A stretch of 11,443 nucleotides of DNA from Eggerthellales bacterium UBA948 (GCA_002293265.1 DBCW01000026.1:32616-44058); one strand, 5' to 3'; shown: positions 1-7,265, numbered from the stretch's first letter. Translations and numbers: made by a program. The notes: generated by a model from the sequence alone, not told the origin.

Positions 1-669
1 AGAGTCATGCGCTTCAACAATGACTGGGTGAGTTATTTAAATGATGAGATTGCAACTGTTAATAACTCAGTCATTGCCGACAGTCCTGCCGCAGCTAAAC
101 TTGCTGAATGGGGAGCCGGTTATCAGGTTGCATATCACAGACTGGTATTTGGCGAGCTAAGGCACGCGGGCAGCAACTATTTCTTGGTAACTCAAGCAAC
201 GTATACATTAGCCGGAGGAGGCATATTAGATCAGCGCGATGATGTCATTGTTTATCACCTACGCGGTGAAGGCAACAGCATCAAGATATACAATATGGAA
301 TTGATCGCATCAGCAAGCAACACCCTGATATCAAACTCCATTGAAGATGTTACCTCGCAAACACCGGCAACAGACACAAGCTCCAGTGCAACATCTGACG
401 CTGATGAGAACGCATCAGGCAACAACCCTGAAGGCTCCGGAGCTGAAGGCACAAGCGGAGCTGAAGGCACTGAGACCGAGGCGGATGATGGGGCTAGTGC
501 AGATGCAAGTGGCGCAGAGAGTGAAGACTCTAGCAGCAATGACAACTCTATAGGTCCTGCTGACGCAGAAAACAATAATGACCCCGAAGGCACAGAGAGC
601 GATACAGGTGCTGCAGAGGGTAACGAAAGCACGCCAAACGATGCTGAAGGCACAAGTGGAACGCAATAA
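1..669 (+). CDS. 3' part of unrecognised protein with acidic low-complexity tail (possible NTF2-like domain)
   Basis: The frame is open to the left edge (Arg-Val precede the ATG at 7), so the true start is probably outside the window; read from position 7 it has 220 residues and ends in TAA at 667. Residues about 1-105 look folded, with alternating hydrophobic strands (YFLVTQATYTL, DDVIVYHLRG, NSIKIYNMEL). This loosely resembles the NTF2-like C-terminal domain of TcaA/YvbJ-type membrane-anchored proteins, but that is a guess from pattern only. Residues about 115-220 are a disordered tail of Glu, Asp, Gly, Ser, Thr, Ala and Asn with recurring (A)EGT/EGTSG units, encoded partly by 18-bp repeats. 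Such tails are typical of exported linkers. No catalytic motif is visible. It is followed after 147 bp by lexA, which has its own promoter, so the two are not obviously one operon. Function unknown. Confidence 0.6.
   Translation, partial: RVMRFNNDWVSYLNDEIATVNNSVIADSPAAAKLAEWGAGYQVAYHRLVFGELRHAGSNYFLVTQATYTLAGGGILDQRDDVIVYHLRGEGNSIKIYNMELIASASNTLISNSIEDVTSQTPATDTSSSATSDADENASGNNPEGSGAEGTSGAEGTETEADDGASADASGAESEDSSSNDNSIGPADAENNNDPEGTESDTGAAEGNESTPNDAEGTSGTQ
439..474 (+). repeat. Short tandem repeat in the acidic tail (18-bp period)
   Basis: GGAGCTGAAGGCAC occurs at 439-452 and again at 457-470, an 18-bp period. A related copy, GCTGAAGGCACAAG, lies at 643-656. They encode the repeated AEGT/AEGTSG units of the acidic tail. 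Period and identity are read directly from the sequence. Confidence 0.7.
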
Positions 670-683
670 ATCTGGATTGCATT

Positions 684-699
684 CCGTAGGTAACTACGG
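684..699. other. GUAA-tetraloop hairpin after gene 1
   Basis: CCGTAG (684-689) pairs perfectly with CTACGG (694-699) around a GTAA loop, which is a GNRA tetraloop in RNA. A second, imperfect stem just upstream (658-666 with 677-685, one mismatch) spans the stop codon of the preceding gene. No T-tract follows, so this is not a standard intrinsic terminator. It could stabilise the 3' end of the upstream transcript. Confidence 0.4.
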
Positions 700-747
700 C
701 AGTCCTCAAAATGTGCGCGAGTGGTAATACGCCGGCAACACGTTCAT

Positions 748-761
748 CGAACATATGTTTG
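748..761. promoter_or_regulatory. LexA operator (SOS box) of lexA
   Basis: CGAACATATGTTTG matches every position of the Gram-positive SOS-box consensus CGAACRNRYGTTYG. It lies 55 bp upstream of the lexA start codon and its right half shares bases with the predicted -35 hexamer (759-764). LexA bound here would block RNA polymerase, giving the usual negative autoregulation. No other box of this quality was noticed in the window. Confidence 0.92.
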
Positions 762-787
762 ATTTTACTTATCGCTTTGTGTATACT
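759..787 (+). promoter_or_regulatory. lexA promoter, -35/-10
   Basis: TTGATT (759-764) and TATACT (782-787) are separated by exactly 17 bp, a good sigma-70-type promoter. The -35 overlaps the SOS box. Transcription would start near 794, leaving a short leader before the start codon. The ribosome binding site is GGAG at 806-809, seven bases from the ATG at 817. Confidence 0.75.
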
Positions 788-816
788 TACTATCAGTCTA
801 TGATTGGAGCGCGTAC

Positions 817-1464
817 ATGAAGCCCACAGGTAAACTATCAGACCGTCAACAAGAGATATTAGATTTCTTGAGTGACTTTATTTCCCAGAACGGTTATCCG
901 CCATCTGTGCGTGAGATTGGTCAGTCCGTTGGCCTTTCCTCATCTTCTACAGTTCATTCCCACTTAAATGCCCTGGAGGACAAGGGTTACATCAAACGCG
1001 ACCCTTCATCGGCACGTGCGCTTAGCGTTGTCGATCATAACCAGAAAGCAGCTGATGTTGTAGACATCAAAACAGCCCGCTTACCTCGTAACACTGTCGA
1101 GCTACCAGTACTTGGACGAGTTGCAGCAGGTCTGCCAACATACGCCGAGCAAAACATCGATGAGACTATGGTCTTGCCCACACAGATAGTGGGCGACTAC
1201 AGCTCATTTATGTTAACTGTTAGAGGCGAGTCTATGATCGAAGCTGGCATCCATGATGGAGATTACGTTGTGGTCAAAGAGCAAAAAACCGCAAGCAATG
1301 GCGATATTGTTGTGGCTTTGATAGATGATGAAGCTACGGTAAAGACCTTTTACAAGGAGCCCGATCGCATACGTTTACAACCTGAAAACCAAAGTATGGA
1401 ACCTATTTATGCACGTGAAGTCATGATTCTTGGCAAGGTAGTTGCCCTTTTAAGAACAATTTAA
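817..1464 (+). CDS. lexA: LexA, SOS-response transcriptional repressor
   Basis: LexA represses DNA-damage genes until RecA-ssDNA filaments stimulate its self-cleavage. At 215 residues it has the usual family length. Residues 1-70 are the winged helix-turn-helix domain (LSDRQQEIL, GYPPSVREIG, SSSTVHSHLNALEDKGYI). The Ala104-Gly105 bond in RVAAGLP is the expected cleavage site. The S24-type protease dyad is intact: Ser139 in GESM and Lys176 in ATVKTF, 37 residues apart as in E. coli Ser119/Lys156. The ATG at 817 has a well-placed GGAG and follows a promoter with a perfect LexA box, so the protein should regulate itself. It stands alone as a damage-response gene here; the next gene, mscL, is 125 bp downstream with its own leader. 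The identification is secure. Confidence 0.97.
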   Translation: MKPTGKLSDRQQEILDFLSDFISQNGYPPSVREIGQSVGLSSSSTVHSHLNALEDKGYIKRDPSSARALSVVDHNQKAADVVDIKTARLPRNTVELPVLGRVAAGLPTYAEQNIDETMVLPTQIVGDYSSFMLTVRGESMIEAGIHDGDYVVVKEQKTASNGDIVVALIDDEATVKTFYKEPDRIRLQPENQSMEPIYAREVMILGKVVALLRTI

Positions 1465-1484
1465 GGTAATTTGCTATATTTTAG

Positions 1485-1490
1485 TATAAT
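1485..1490 (+). promoter_or_regulatory. Possible -10 element for mscL
   Basis: A perfect TATAAT lies 20 bases after the lexA stop. The best -35 is poor (TTAAGG, 1461-1466, 18-bp spacer, three of six matches), and a start near 1497 would fall inside the hairpin at 1491-1518. The element may be a promoter for mscL or chance in AT-rich DNA. Confidence 0.3.
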
Positions 1491-1518
1491 TCCGGACAGC
1501 TTGTTTTTGCTGCCCGGA
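1491..1518 (+). terminator. Possible lexA terminator hairpin
   Basis: TCCGGACAGC (1491-1500) pairs with GCTGCCCGGA (1509-1518) around TTGTTTTT: nine pairs with one A/C mismatch. It starts 26 bases after the lexA stop. The following TATTTATCT is only moderately T-rich, so termination may be weak and some read-through into mscL is possible. Confidence 0.45.
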
Positions 1519-1541
1519 TATTTATCTGAGTTCATTGAGAT

Positions 1542-1584
1542 GCCCCGAAAGACAAGTGTTGAAGGCAACTTGGGGCCTTAGGAG
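1542..1584 (+). promoter_or_regulatory. Structured mscL leader next to the ribosome binding site
   Basis: GCCCC (1542-1546) pairs with GGGGC (1572-1576). Inside, AAG/CTT and TTG/CAA (1554-1561 with 1566-1571) continue the stem with a 7-base bulge (GAAAGAC), a TG bulge and an AAGG loop. An alternative stem, AAGGC (1562-1566) with GCCTT (1575-1579), would use the right arm differently. The Shine-Dalgarno AGGAG (1580-1584) is three bases past the long stem and five bases from the ATG at 1590. The pairing is visible; any regulatory role is inference, and I recognise no known riboswitch class. Confidence 0.4.
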
Positions 1585-1589
1585 TAATC

Positions 1590-2057
1590 ATGATAAAGAG
1601 AGCTGTTAAAAAACCTTTAAAATTTGTGCAAGAATTCAGGTCGTTTGCTACTCGAAGCAATGTTATGGATCTGGCCATCGCCGTCATTGTTGGTGCAGCC
1701 TTTAATGCAATAGTCACCTCTTTTGTGGGTGATCTATTCACACCACTTTTGTCAATTTTTGCCGGCGGAGCCAGTTTTAGCGATCTGGGAGTTTGGGTGG
1801 GACCCGAAGAGACAGGTGGATGGCTTGCATACGGCAAGTTTGTTCAGGCTACAATAAACTTTCTGATCGTAGCATTTGCAGTATTTTTGTTGGTCAAAGC
1901 TCTAAATCTTCTGCTAAACAAGAAAATAGCTCACGAAACACCCAAAAAATGCTGCCCCTATTGCGCAAGTGAGATACCTAAAGCAGCTGTACGCTGCCCA
2001 CTTTGCACAACGGTTCTTGATGAAGAAGCAGTGCCACAAAGACTACAAACCAGCTAG
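1590..2057 (+). CDS. mscL: MscL, large-conductance mechanosensitive channel with C-terminal zinc ribbon
   Basis: MscL is a homopentameric membrane pore that opens under extreme tension and releases solutes during hypo-osmotic shock. The 155-residue product has the family N-terminus ([22 protein letters not shown]1 about 25-55), a periplasmic loop (about 56-82), and TM2 (about 83-108, [20 protein letters not shown]). The usual C-terminal bundle helix is replaced or followed by a zinc-ribbon-like motif, Cys122-x2-Cys125-x10-Cys136-x2-Cys139 (CPYC...CPLC), preceded by an extra Cys121. The start ATG has AGGAG five bases upstream. Its stop end overlaps the convergent hflX gene by 15 bp (2043-2057). 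The channel identity is certain. Metal binding by the Cys cluster is expected but not shown. Confidence 0.95.
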   Translation: MIKRAVKKPLKFVQEFRSFATRSNVMDLAIAVIVGAAFNAIVTSFVGDLFTPLLSIFAGGASFSDLGVWVGPEETGGWLAYGKFVQATINFLIVAFAVFLLVKALNLLLNKKIAHETPKKCCPYCASEIPKAAVRCPLCTTVLDEEAVPQRLQTS

Positions 2058-3335
2058 CATATACGACTCAAACTTAGGCACCAGAGCTTTAGGTACTTGT
2101 ATCTGAAGCTCGGTACCTTCCGGCAAAAAGCGCTCTGATAGAATTGTGCACCTTTCATGTGCCATCTGCACCAAAGCACCTTCGGAAAATGGTATTAAAA
2201 CATTAAGCAGCGTGCTTTGCGCATTAGCTATCTGCTCAATACCGGCAAGCAGGCTTTCAAATCCGGTCTTGTCTTTTGCGGAGAGTAATAAACCTTGAGG
2301 AAAGCGACCCTGTAAAACTGATCGCTCATCTGCATCCAGCAGATCGCACTTATTAAAGACCAATAACTGAGGAATACTGTGGGCACCTATCTGCTCAAGG
2401 ATACCTTGCACAGCCTGCATATGTGCATCACGTTGGTGTGATGTTGCATCCACAACATGAAGTACCAAATCTGCATTAGATATCTCATCCAGTGTAGATT
2501 TAAACGCCTCTACCAGTGTAGTTGGCAGTTTCTGAATAAAACCAACGGTATCGGTTATCGTAAGCTCGCGTCCTTCCGGTAGTGCGAGTTTGCGCGTAGT
2601 TGAGTCAAGCGTTGCAAACAACTTATCGTATATAAGCACATCAGCACCGGTCAAAGCACTAAGCAGAGAAGATTTCCCGGCATTGGTGTATCCCGCTAAA
2701 GCTACCTTAAACACTGAGGAAGCAAGTCTGGATTTACGCTGTGTCTCTCTTTCTTCTTGTACTTTCTTAAGGTCGCTTTTGATGCGATCTATGCGCTTGC
2801 GCACCATACGCCGGTCTACCTCAAGCTGACTTTCTCCCTCACCAAATCTGGAACCCACACCACCGCCCATGCGGTTGGCCGCAAGGTGCGCCCACATACC
2901 GCGCAGTCTTGGCAGCAGATACTGGTTTTGCGCCAAACGTACTTGCAAACGCCCCTCTCTGCTGGTGGCATGCAAGGCAAATATGTCTAAGATCAAAGCG
3001 GTTCTGTCGATTATCTTTACGCCGTGAATCTCTTTTTCTAAGTTTGACTGCTGCGTTGGTGTGAGCTCATCATCAAATACCACGATATCAGCGTTTAAAG
3101 CTTTAGCAGTAGTCGCAACTTCTGCCACCTTGCCCTTGCCGATAAAAGTACGAGGATTAATTACTTCCAGCCTTTGTGACAAAGTACCCACAACTTCTGC
3201 ACCATCTGTATCAACCAGACGCTCTAACTCTGCCAATGACTCCTCTAATGGCCATTGTGTTGATTTTCGCTCGATCCCTACAAGAACTGCTCGCTCACGC
3301 GGTACCTCAGTTATAAAAGCGCTTTCCTTTACGAT
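2043..3335 (-). CDS. hflX: HflX, ribosome-associated GTPase (apparent ATC start)
   Basis: HflX binds the 50S subunit and splits or rescues stalled ribosomes, with GTP hydrolysis on the ribosome. With an ATC start the protein has 430 residues, the family's normal size. The N-terminal HflX domain begins [11 protein letters not shown] (15-25) and ends with the Gly-rich linker [16 protein letters not shown] (157-172), then a coiled-coil helix. The GTPase domain has G1 GYTNAGKS (215-222), G2-region TLDST, G3 DTVGF (262-266), G4 NKCD (328-331) and G5 SAK (352-354). The first ATG, GTG or TTG in frame is TTG at 3236, but 33 codons upstream of it remain open and contain conserved HflX sequence. GGGAGG (3346-3341) lies five bases before ATC at 3335; a stop (TAG, 3359-3357) closes the frame. 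It follows mfd by 68 bp on the same strand. Product certain; start uncertain. Confidence 0.93.
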   Translation of the reverse strand: MVKESAFITEVPRERAVLVGIERKSTQWPLEESLAELERLVDTDGAEVVGTLSQRLEVINPRTFIGKGKVAEVATTAKALNADIVVFDDELTPTQQSNLEKEIHGVKIIDRTALILDIFALHATSREGRLQVRLAQNQYLLPRLRGMWAHLAANRMGGGVGSRFGEGESQLEVDRRMVRKRIDRIKSDLKKVQEERETQRKSRLASSVFKVALAGYTNAGKSSLLSALTGADVLIYDKLFATLDSTTRKLALPEGRELTITDTVGFIQKLPTTLVEAFKSTLDEISNADLVLHVVDATSHQRDAHMQAVQGILEQIGAHSIPQLLVFNKCDLLDADERSVLQGRFPQGLLLSAKDKTGFESLLAGIEQIANAQSTLLNVLIPFSEGALVQMAHERCTILSERFLPEGTELQIQVPKALVPKFESYMLAGL

Positions 3336-3340
3336 AGTTT

Positions 3341-3346
3341 CCTCCC
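3341..3346 (-). promoter_or_regulatory. Strong Shine-Dalgarno that decides the hflX start
   Basis: On the minus strand GGGAGG is followed by AAACT and then ATC GTA AAG. It is the best ribosome binding site near the 5' end of hflX and is perfectly spaced for the ATC codon at 3335-3333. There is no ATG, GTG or TTG between it and the TTG at 3236, which is about 100 bases too far away to use it. Confidence 0.65.
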
Positions 3347-3403
3347 TTTGAGTGCGCTATTGTATGTGTGATGGTAGTTTAACAATAATACCCAAGACAT
3401 GCA

Positions 3404-6400
3404 TTAGTCCCCAAGTGAAGTACCGATTTTATGCTTCCCAAGCTCTTTGAGTAGATTGATCAGTGCGTTAAGCATCCCTACTCCCTCTTGAATAGGGTGC
3501 ATCAGACGCTTTGACTTGACCATGTAGATCGCTCCTCTTAGTTTCATATCTGCTGCTTGCTCGCTACTTAATTCGACAGGCTCTAATACCAGCTTGCCGC
3601 GCTGGGTGCTGATGTTTGTCATCCCTATTTGCCCTGCAAGGGCTTTGGCAAGCGCTCGATCAACCAAATTGCGTGCCGACTCTGGCATGGCACCATACTT
3701 TTGCTCCAATTGCTTTTCGATATCCAATATCCCATCAGCTTCGCTGATTGCGGCAAGTTTGCGGTAATAAAGCACTCGTTCATCAGCAGCCGCAATGTAT
3801 TCTTCGGGAAATAAGAATGGTACAGGCAGGTCAATCTTAACTTCCGGATGTGCTATCACATCCCCTGCTCCACCATCGCCCGCTCCCGAACCCACACTTC
3901 CAACGCGAGCTGCCAATACTGCCTCTTGCAGCATCGAAGCAAACAGGTCAAAACCAACTGCCGAAAGCATTCCGTGTTGCTCGGCACCTAATAGCGAACC
4001 TGCACCGCGTATCTCCAGATCGCGCATGGCAATCTTCATGCCGGATCCCAACTCTTGAAACTCATCTATTGCCTCAAGCCTGCCAACAGCTTCTTCGGTC
4101 AAAGCGCTTTGGGATGGGAACAAAAAGTATGCATAGGCTTGTGCATGCGAACGCCCTACCCTGCCTTTAAGCTGGTACAACTGTGCCAATCCAAGACGCT
4201 GTGAATCCTCGATTATCAATGTATTGGTATGTGGATTATCCAGACCGCTCTCAATGATAGTGGTAGCTACCAAAACGTCATATTCATTAGCCGCAAAACT
4301 CTCCATCACGTTTTCTAACTGCTTTGCGGTCATCTTGCCGTGCGCAGTGCCTATTCGCGCCTCCGGTGCAGTTTCAATTACACGCGCCACAGCATCATCA
4401 ATGGTCTTTACGCGGTTGGACACGTAATACACTTGCCCACCGCGCCCCATCTCTTGACGGATTGCTGCACTAACTACATCTTCATCCCACTCACCCACAT
4501 GTACTTTGATAGGTGTGCGACTGGCGGGTGGAGTATCGATAAGTGACATGTCGCGCACCCCACTTATCGCCATTTGCATAGTCCTGGGTATAGGTGTCGC
4601 AGAAAGTGTTAGTACGTCTACTTGCTCGCGCAGATTCTTAAGTTGCTCCTTGTGCCCAACACCAAAACGCTGCTCCTCATCGATAATAATCAGACCCAGC
4701 TCTTTGGGATTAACATCAGCAGACAACAGACGGTGTGTGCCCACAAGCACATCTACAACACCCTTAGCAAAACTCTCAAGTATTCTTTTTTGCTCGGCAC
4801 CACTCCTAAAACGCGACAATACCTCTACGCTTACGGCAAAAGGATTAAAGCGCTCGTAAAAGTTTGTATAGTGCTGTTGGGCTAAGATTGTTGTCGGACA
4901 AAGAAGCATCACCTGTTTGCCGCTTTGCACAGCCTTAAACGCCGCCCGCAAAGCAACTTCGGTCTTGCCAAAACCAACATCACCGCAGATCAGCCTGTCC
5001 ATAGGTCTTGCGGACTCCATGTCTGCCTTAACATCGGTTATCGCTGAGAGTTGATCCGGTGTCTCTTCGTAGGGAAACGACAACTCCATCTGATACTGCT
5101 GCTCGTTATCGGGTGCATACGCATAACCTTGCACCGCTGATCGTCTTGCGTAAAGATCTACGAGGTCAAAGGCGAGTTTTCGCGCAGCGCTGCGCGCTTT
5201 TCCGGTTGCTCTCGACCAATCGCTGGTATTAAGTCGCGTAAGTCTTGGCGACGAGCTTTCCGGACCAACATAGCGCGTAATCTTGTCGATCTGCTCTACA
5301 GGCGTAAATAATTTGTCTTGGTGAGAGTACTCCAAATAAAGATAATCCCGCTCAACTCCACCAACTTCTTGACGAACTATCTCTTTGAACAAGGCAATTC
5401 CGTGCGTAGCATGCACTACGTAATCGCCGGGCTTAAAGGGAAATGTGAGAGCTGTAGGATCTACGGTCTTCGTCCTTCGCCCCCTACTCGTTGCCGATTT
5501 CATGTTTCCTGTGCTGCCAAATGCCAAAATAGCCAACTGAGCACCGGGAATTATTAGCGAAGTAGACATGTCAGTGTCGGCAATGTTGATGACCTTGCGA
5601 TCCAGATCATGCTGCGGAAAAGCTTCGCCAACGTATCGAACATAGTTTTTAAACGGAAGATGTGCGTCGCTAAATACCAATTCCGCAGATGAGCGCACCT
5701 GTCTATCCCCACTGCTTAGCACGGTAAGAAAATGCGTCGCTAAAAGTCCACGAGCGCTTGCCGCCAGTCGCTCGTCTGAAGAGGTGTCTGCGTGCTTAAC
5801 TTCCAGCCGAGCATCTAGGTTTGCACCACTGCTTATGAGTGAAAGCAAAGTCAGGCGTTGCTGAGAGCCAAAATCCAGCTGACTGGGTGCTGTAAATAAC
5901 CCACCTAGTGGTGTTTTTGCAATTCGTGCCGAGGATTCAAGCTCCTCAAAGTATCTTGCACTATCATCAAAAAGAGATCTCGGTTCAATTAGAGCGACCA
6001 TAGCATCACTTGAGAGATAAGCCAGAGGTGTCTTGGGCTCATCGTAGAGATAAGGCAGATAACGCTCCAGCTCGTTAAAAAATACTCCTTGACCTATGAG
6101 TTCATAATGTTGCCTAATCTTTGAAGCAAAAAATGTCGTATCGCCATCTCCTGCCCCATCATCAGCGTTGCCCTGTGCGCCCTTTGCCGCAAGCTTACGC
6201 AGCGCCATGGCTTTCGTCTTTTCATTGAGTTCTAACTCACGCGCAGGGTAAATATCTACATGATCCAACGTTCCAATTGACTGCCCTGTGGACGGCACCA
6301 AACGCCGGACTACCTCGACATAATCACCAAAAAGCTCAATGCGTACCGGGTAATTTAGTCCTGCCGGATAGATGTCTATGGTATCGCCGTGGATCGAGAA

Positions 6401-6970
6401 GCAACCCGGAGCTTCTGCAAGATCAAGTTTATCCAAGCGCTCATAACCCTTGCCAACTAAAATGTCGGCTAGCTGTTCATAAGTTATGTTGGTTGGCAGC
6501 TCTGCTTCAGCTTTAATTTGCAGAGGCGCAAAAACTCCGCCACCACCGGTTTTTGGTGGAGGAGGTACGCAGCGTATCAATGCCCTGGCGCTCGTGACCA
6601 CAATTACAGGCTCGCCTGTTGCCAGCGCATTGATTGCTCTGGCTCGATTTCCTGCTTGGTGAACATGATTAGCATCACGCGACAAATCTTTCCAGGGAAG
6701 ATCGCTGCGCAACGGCATTTGCATGACCGCATCGTTTCCAAGCCAAGCCGCCAGATCACGTGTAAATAGATACGCAGCCTCCTCGCCGGAAACTACAACA
6801 AGCGTAGCTCGTGGTCGTTTGGAAAAAGCTGATGCGACAAAAAACGGTCGCGCCGACATAGGCACGCCGACAATCACATCGTGACCAAGATCAAACTTCT
6901 CGCTAGCATTTTTTAAGACCGCGCTGGAAAAAAGCGCATCGCTTAACTCTTTTATCAGAGTATGTGGCAT
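3404..6970 (-). CDS. mfd: Mfd, transcription-repair coupling factor
   Basis: Mfd is the ATP-driven translocase that pushes stalled RNA polymerase off DNA lesions and recruits UvrA for nucleotide excision repair. The 1188-residue length is normal. The UvrB-like N-terminal region covers about 1-350. The RNA-polymerase-interacting CarD-like domain starts at about 511 (FKPGDYVVHATHGIALFK). The RecG-like motor carries Walker A GDVGFGKT (663-670), DEEQ (764-767), SATPIPRT (790-797) and motif VI QLKGRVGRS (933-941). The C-terminal TRCF domain with FPEEYI and ERVLYYRKL lies at about 1050-1170. Low-complexity Gly/Asp/Ala insertions at about 264-277 and 1023-1037, and a PPPP-K-T-GGGG stretch at 136-144, are probably linkers. 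The ATG at 6970 has AAGGA eight bases upstream. hflX follows on the same strand, so co-transcription is plausible. Identification is secure. Confidence 0.98.
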   Translation of the reverse strand: MPHTLIKELSDALFSSAVLKNASEKFDLGHDVIVGVPMSARPFFVASAFSKRPRATLVVVSGEEAAYLFTRDLAAWLGNDAVMQMPLRSDLPWKDLSRDANHVHQAGNRARAINALATGEPVIVVTSARALIRCVPPPPKTGGGGVFAPLQIKAEAELPTNITYEQLADILVGKGYERLDKLDLAEAPGCFSIHGDTIDIYPAGLNYPVRIELFGDYVEVVRRLVPSTGQSIGTLDHVDIYPARELELNEKTKAMALRKLAAKGAQGNADDGAGDGDTTFFASKIRQHYELIGQGVFFNELERYLPYLYDEPKTPLAYLSSDAMVALIEPRSLFDDSARYFEELESSARIAKTPLGGLFTAPSQLDFGSQQRLTLLSLISSGANLDARLEVKHADTSSDERLAASARGLLATHFLTVLSSGDRQVRSSAELVFSDAHLPFKNYVRYVGEAFPQHDLDRKVINIADTDMSTSLIIPGAQLAILAFGSTGNMKSATSRGRRTKTVDPTALTFPFKPGDYVVHATHGIALFKEIVRQEVGGVERDYLYLEYSHQDKLFTPVEQIDKITRYVGPESSSPRLTRLNTSDWSRATGKARSAARKLAFDLVDLYARRSAVQGYAYAPDNEQQYQMELSFPYEETPDQLSAITDVKADMESARPMDRLICGDVGFGKTEVALRAAFKAVQSGKQVMLLCPTTILAQQHYTNFYERFNPFAVSVEVLSRFRSGAEQKRILESFAKGVVDVLVGTHRLLSADVNPKELGLIIIDEEQRFGVGHKEQLKNLREQVDVLTLSATPIPRTMQMAISGVRDMSLIDTPPASRTPIKVHVGEWDEDVVSAAIRQEMGRGGQVYYVSNRVKTIDDAVARVIETAPEARIGTAHGKMTAKQLENVMESFAANEYDVLVATTIIESGLDNPHTNTLIIEDSQRLGLAQLYQLKGRVGRSHAQAYAYFLFPSQSALTEEAVGRLEAIDEFQELGSGMKIAMRDLEIRGAGSLLGAEQHGMLSAVGFDLFASMLQEAVLAARVGSVGSGAGDGGAGDVIAHPEVKIDLPVPFLFPEEYIAAADERVLYYRKLAAISEADGILDIEKQLEQKYGAMPESARNLVDRALAKALAGQIGMTNISTQRGKLVLEPVELSSEQAADMKLRGAIYMVKSKRLMHPIQEGVGMLNALINLLKELGKHKIGTSLGD

Positions 6971-7004
6971 TAATGGATTCCTTAAAGTTACACCTATAAT
7001 TTCG

Positions 7005-7151
7005 CTAAAGTGTTGTTACACCAAGCTCGCCTGCAAGATTTTTAAGTTTGCTGTCGCAAGTTAGAATCGCAGCATTATCAAGAATACATGAAGCAAGCAG
7101 GCAACAGTCAACATAACCAACACCTTTATCGCAAATGTTACCCCATCTTAA
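7005..7151 (-). pseudogene. C-terminal remnant of a PIN-domain (VapC-like) ribonuclease
   Basis: On the minus strand, a frame of 48 codons between TGA (7154-7152) and TAG (7007-7005) reads LRWGNICDKGVGYVDCCLLA, then continues with SCILDNAAILTCDSKLKNLA and ends GELGVTTL. This is the C-terminal signature of PIN nucleases: GxGYVDxxLLAS with one active-site Asp and ILTxDxxLxxLA with another. Full PIN toxins are about 130 residues, so the N-terminal two thirds is missing and there is no start codon. The upstream DNA carries no recognisable antitoxin and holds a palindrome at 7210-7265 instead. It looks like the tail of a VapC-type toxin or a related PIN protein cut by deletion or insertion. The stop lies 34 bp from the mfd start. 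Confidence 0.7.
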
Positions 7152-7209
7152 TCATGAAGAAAAACAACTTTGAGGGTTAATCTAACAAGAGATTGGCACT
7201 AATGTATTT

Positions 7210-7265
7210 TGATAATTCCACAATTAACTTGCCGATATATCACTAAGTTACTTGTGGAATTATCA
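7210..7265. repeat. Inverted repeat with 21-bp arms
   Basis: Left arm 7210-7230 (core GATAATTCCACAATTAACTT at 7211-7230) and right arm 7245-7265 (core AAGTTACTTGTGGAATTATC at 7245-7264) are reverse complements at all but one position, separated by a 14-bp spacer, GCCGATATATCACT. It lies 59 bp beyond the broken end of the PIN remnant. It may be a repressor operator (toxin-antitoxin operators are often palindromic), the end of a small palindromic mobile element, or a stable RNA hairpin. No flanking target duplication is visible. Confidence 0.75.

Noticed and set aside
255..653. Minus-strand open frame of 132 codons opposite the first gene
   Set aside because: It is a Ser/Pro/Ala-rich mirror of the low-complexity acidic tail on the plus strand, with no domain or start signal.
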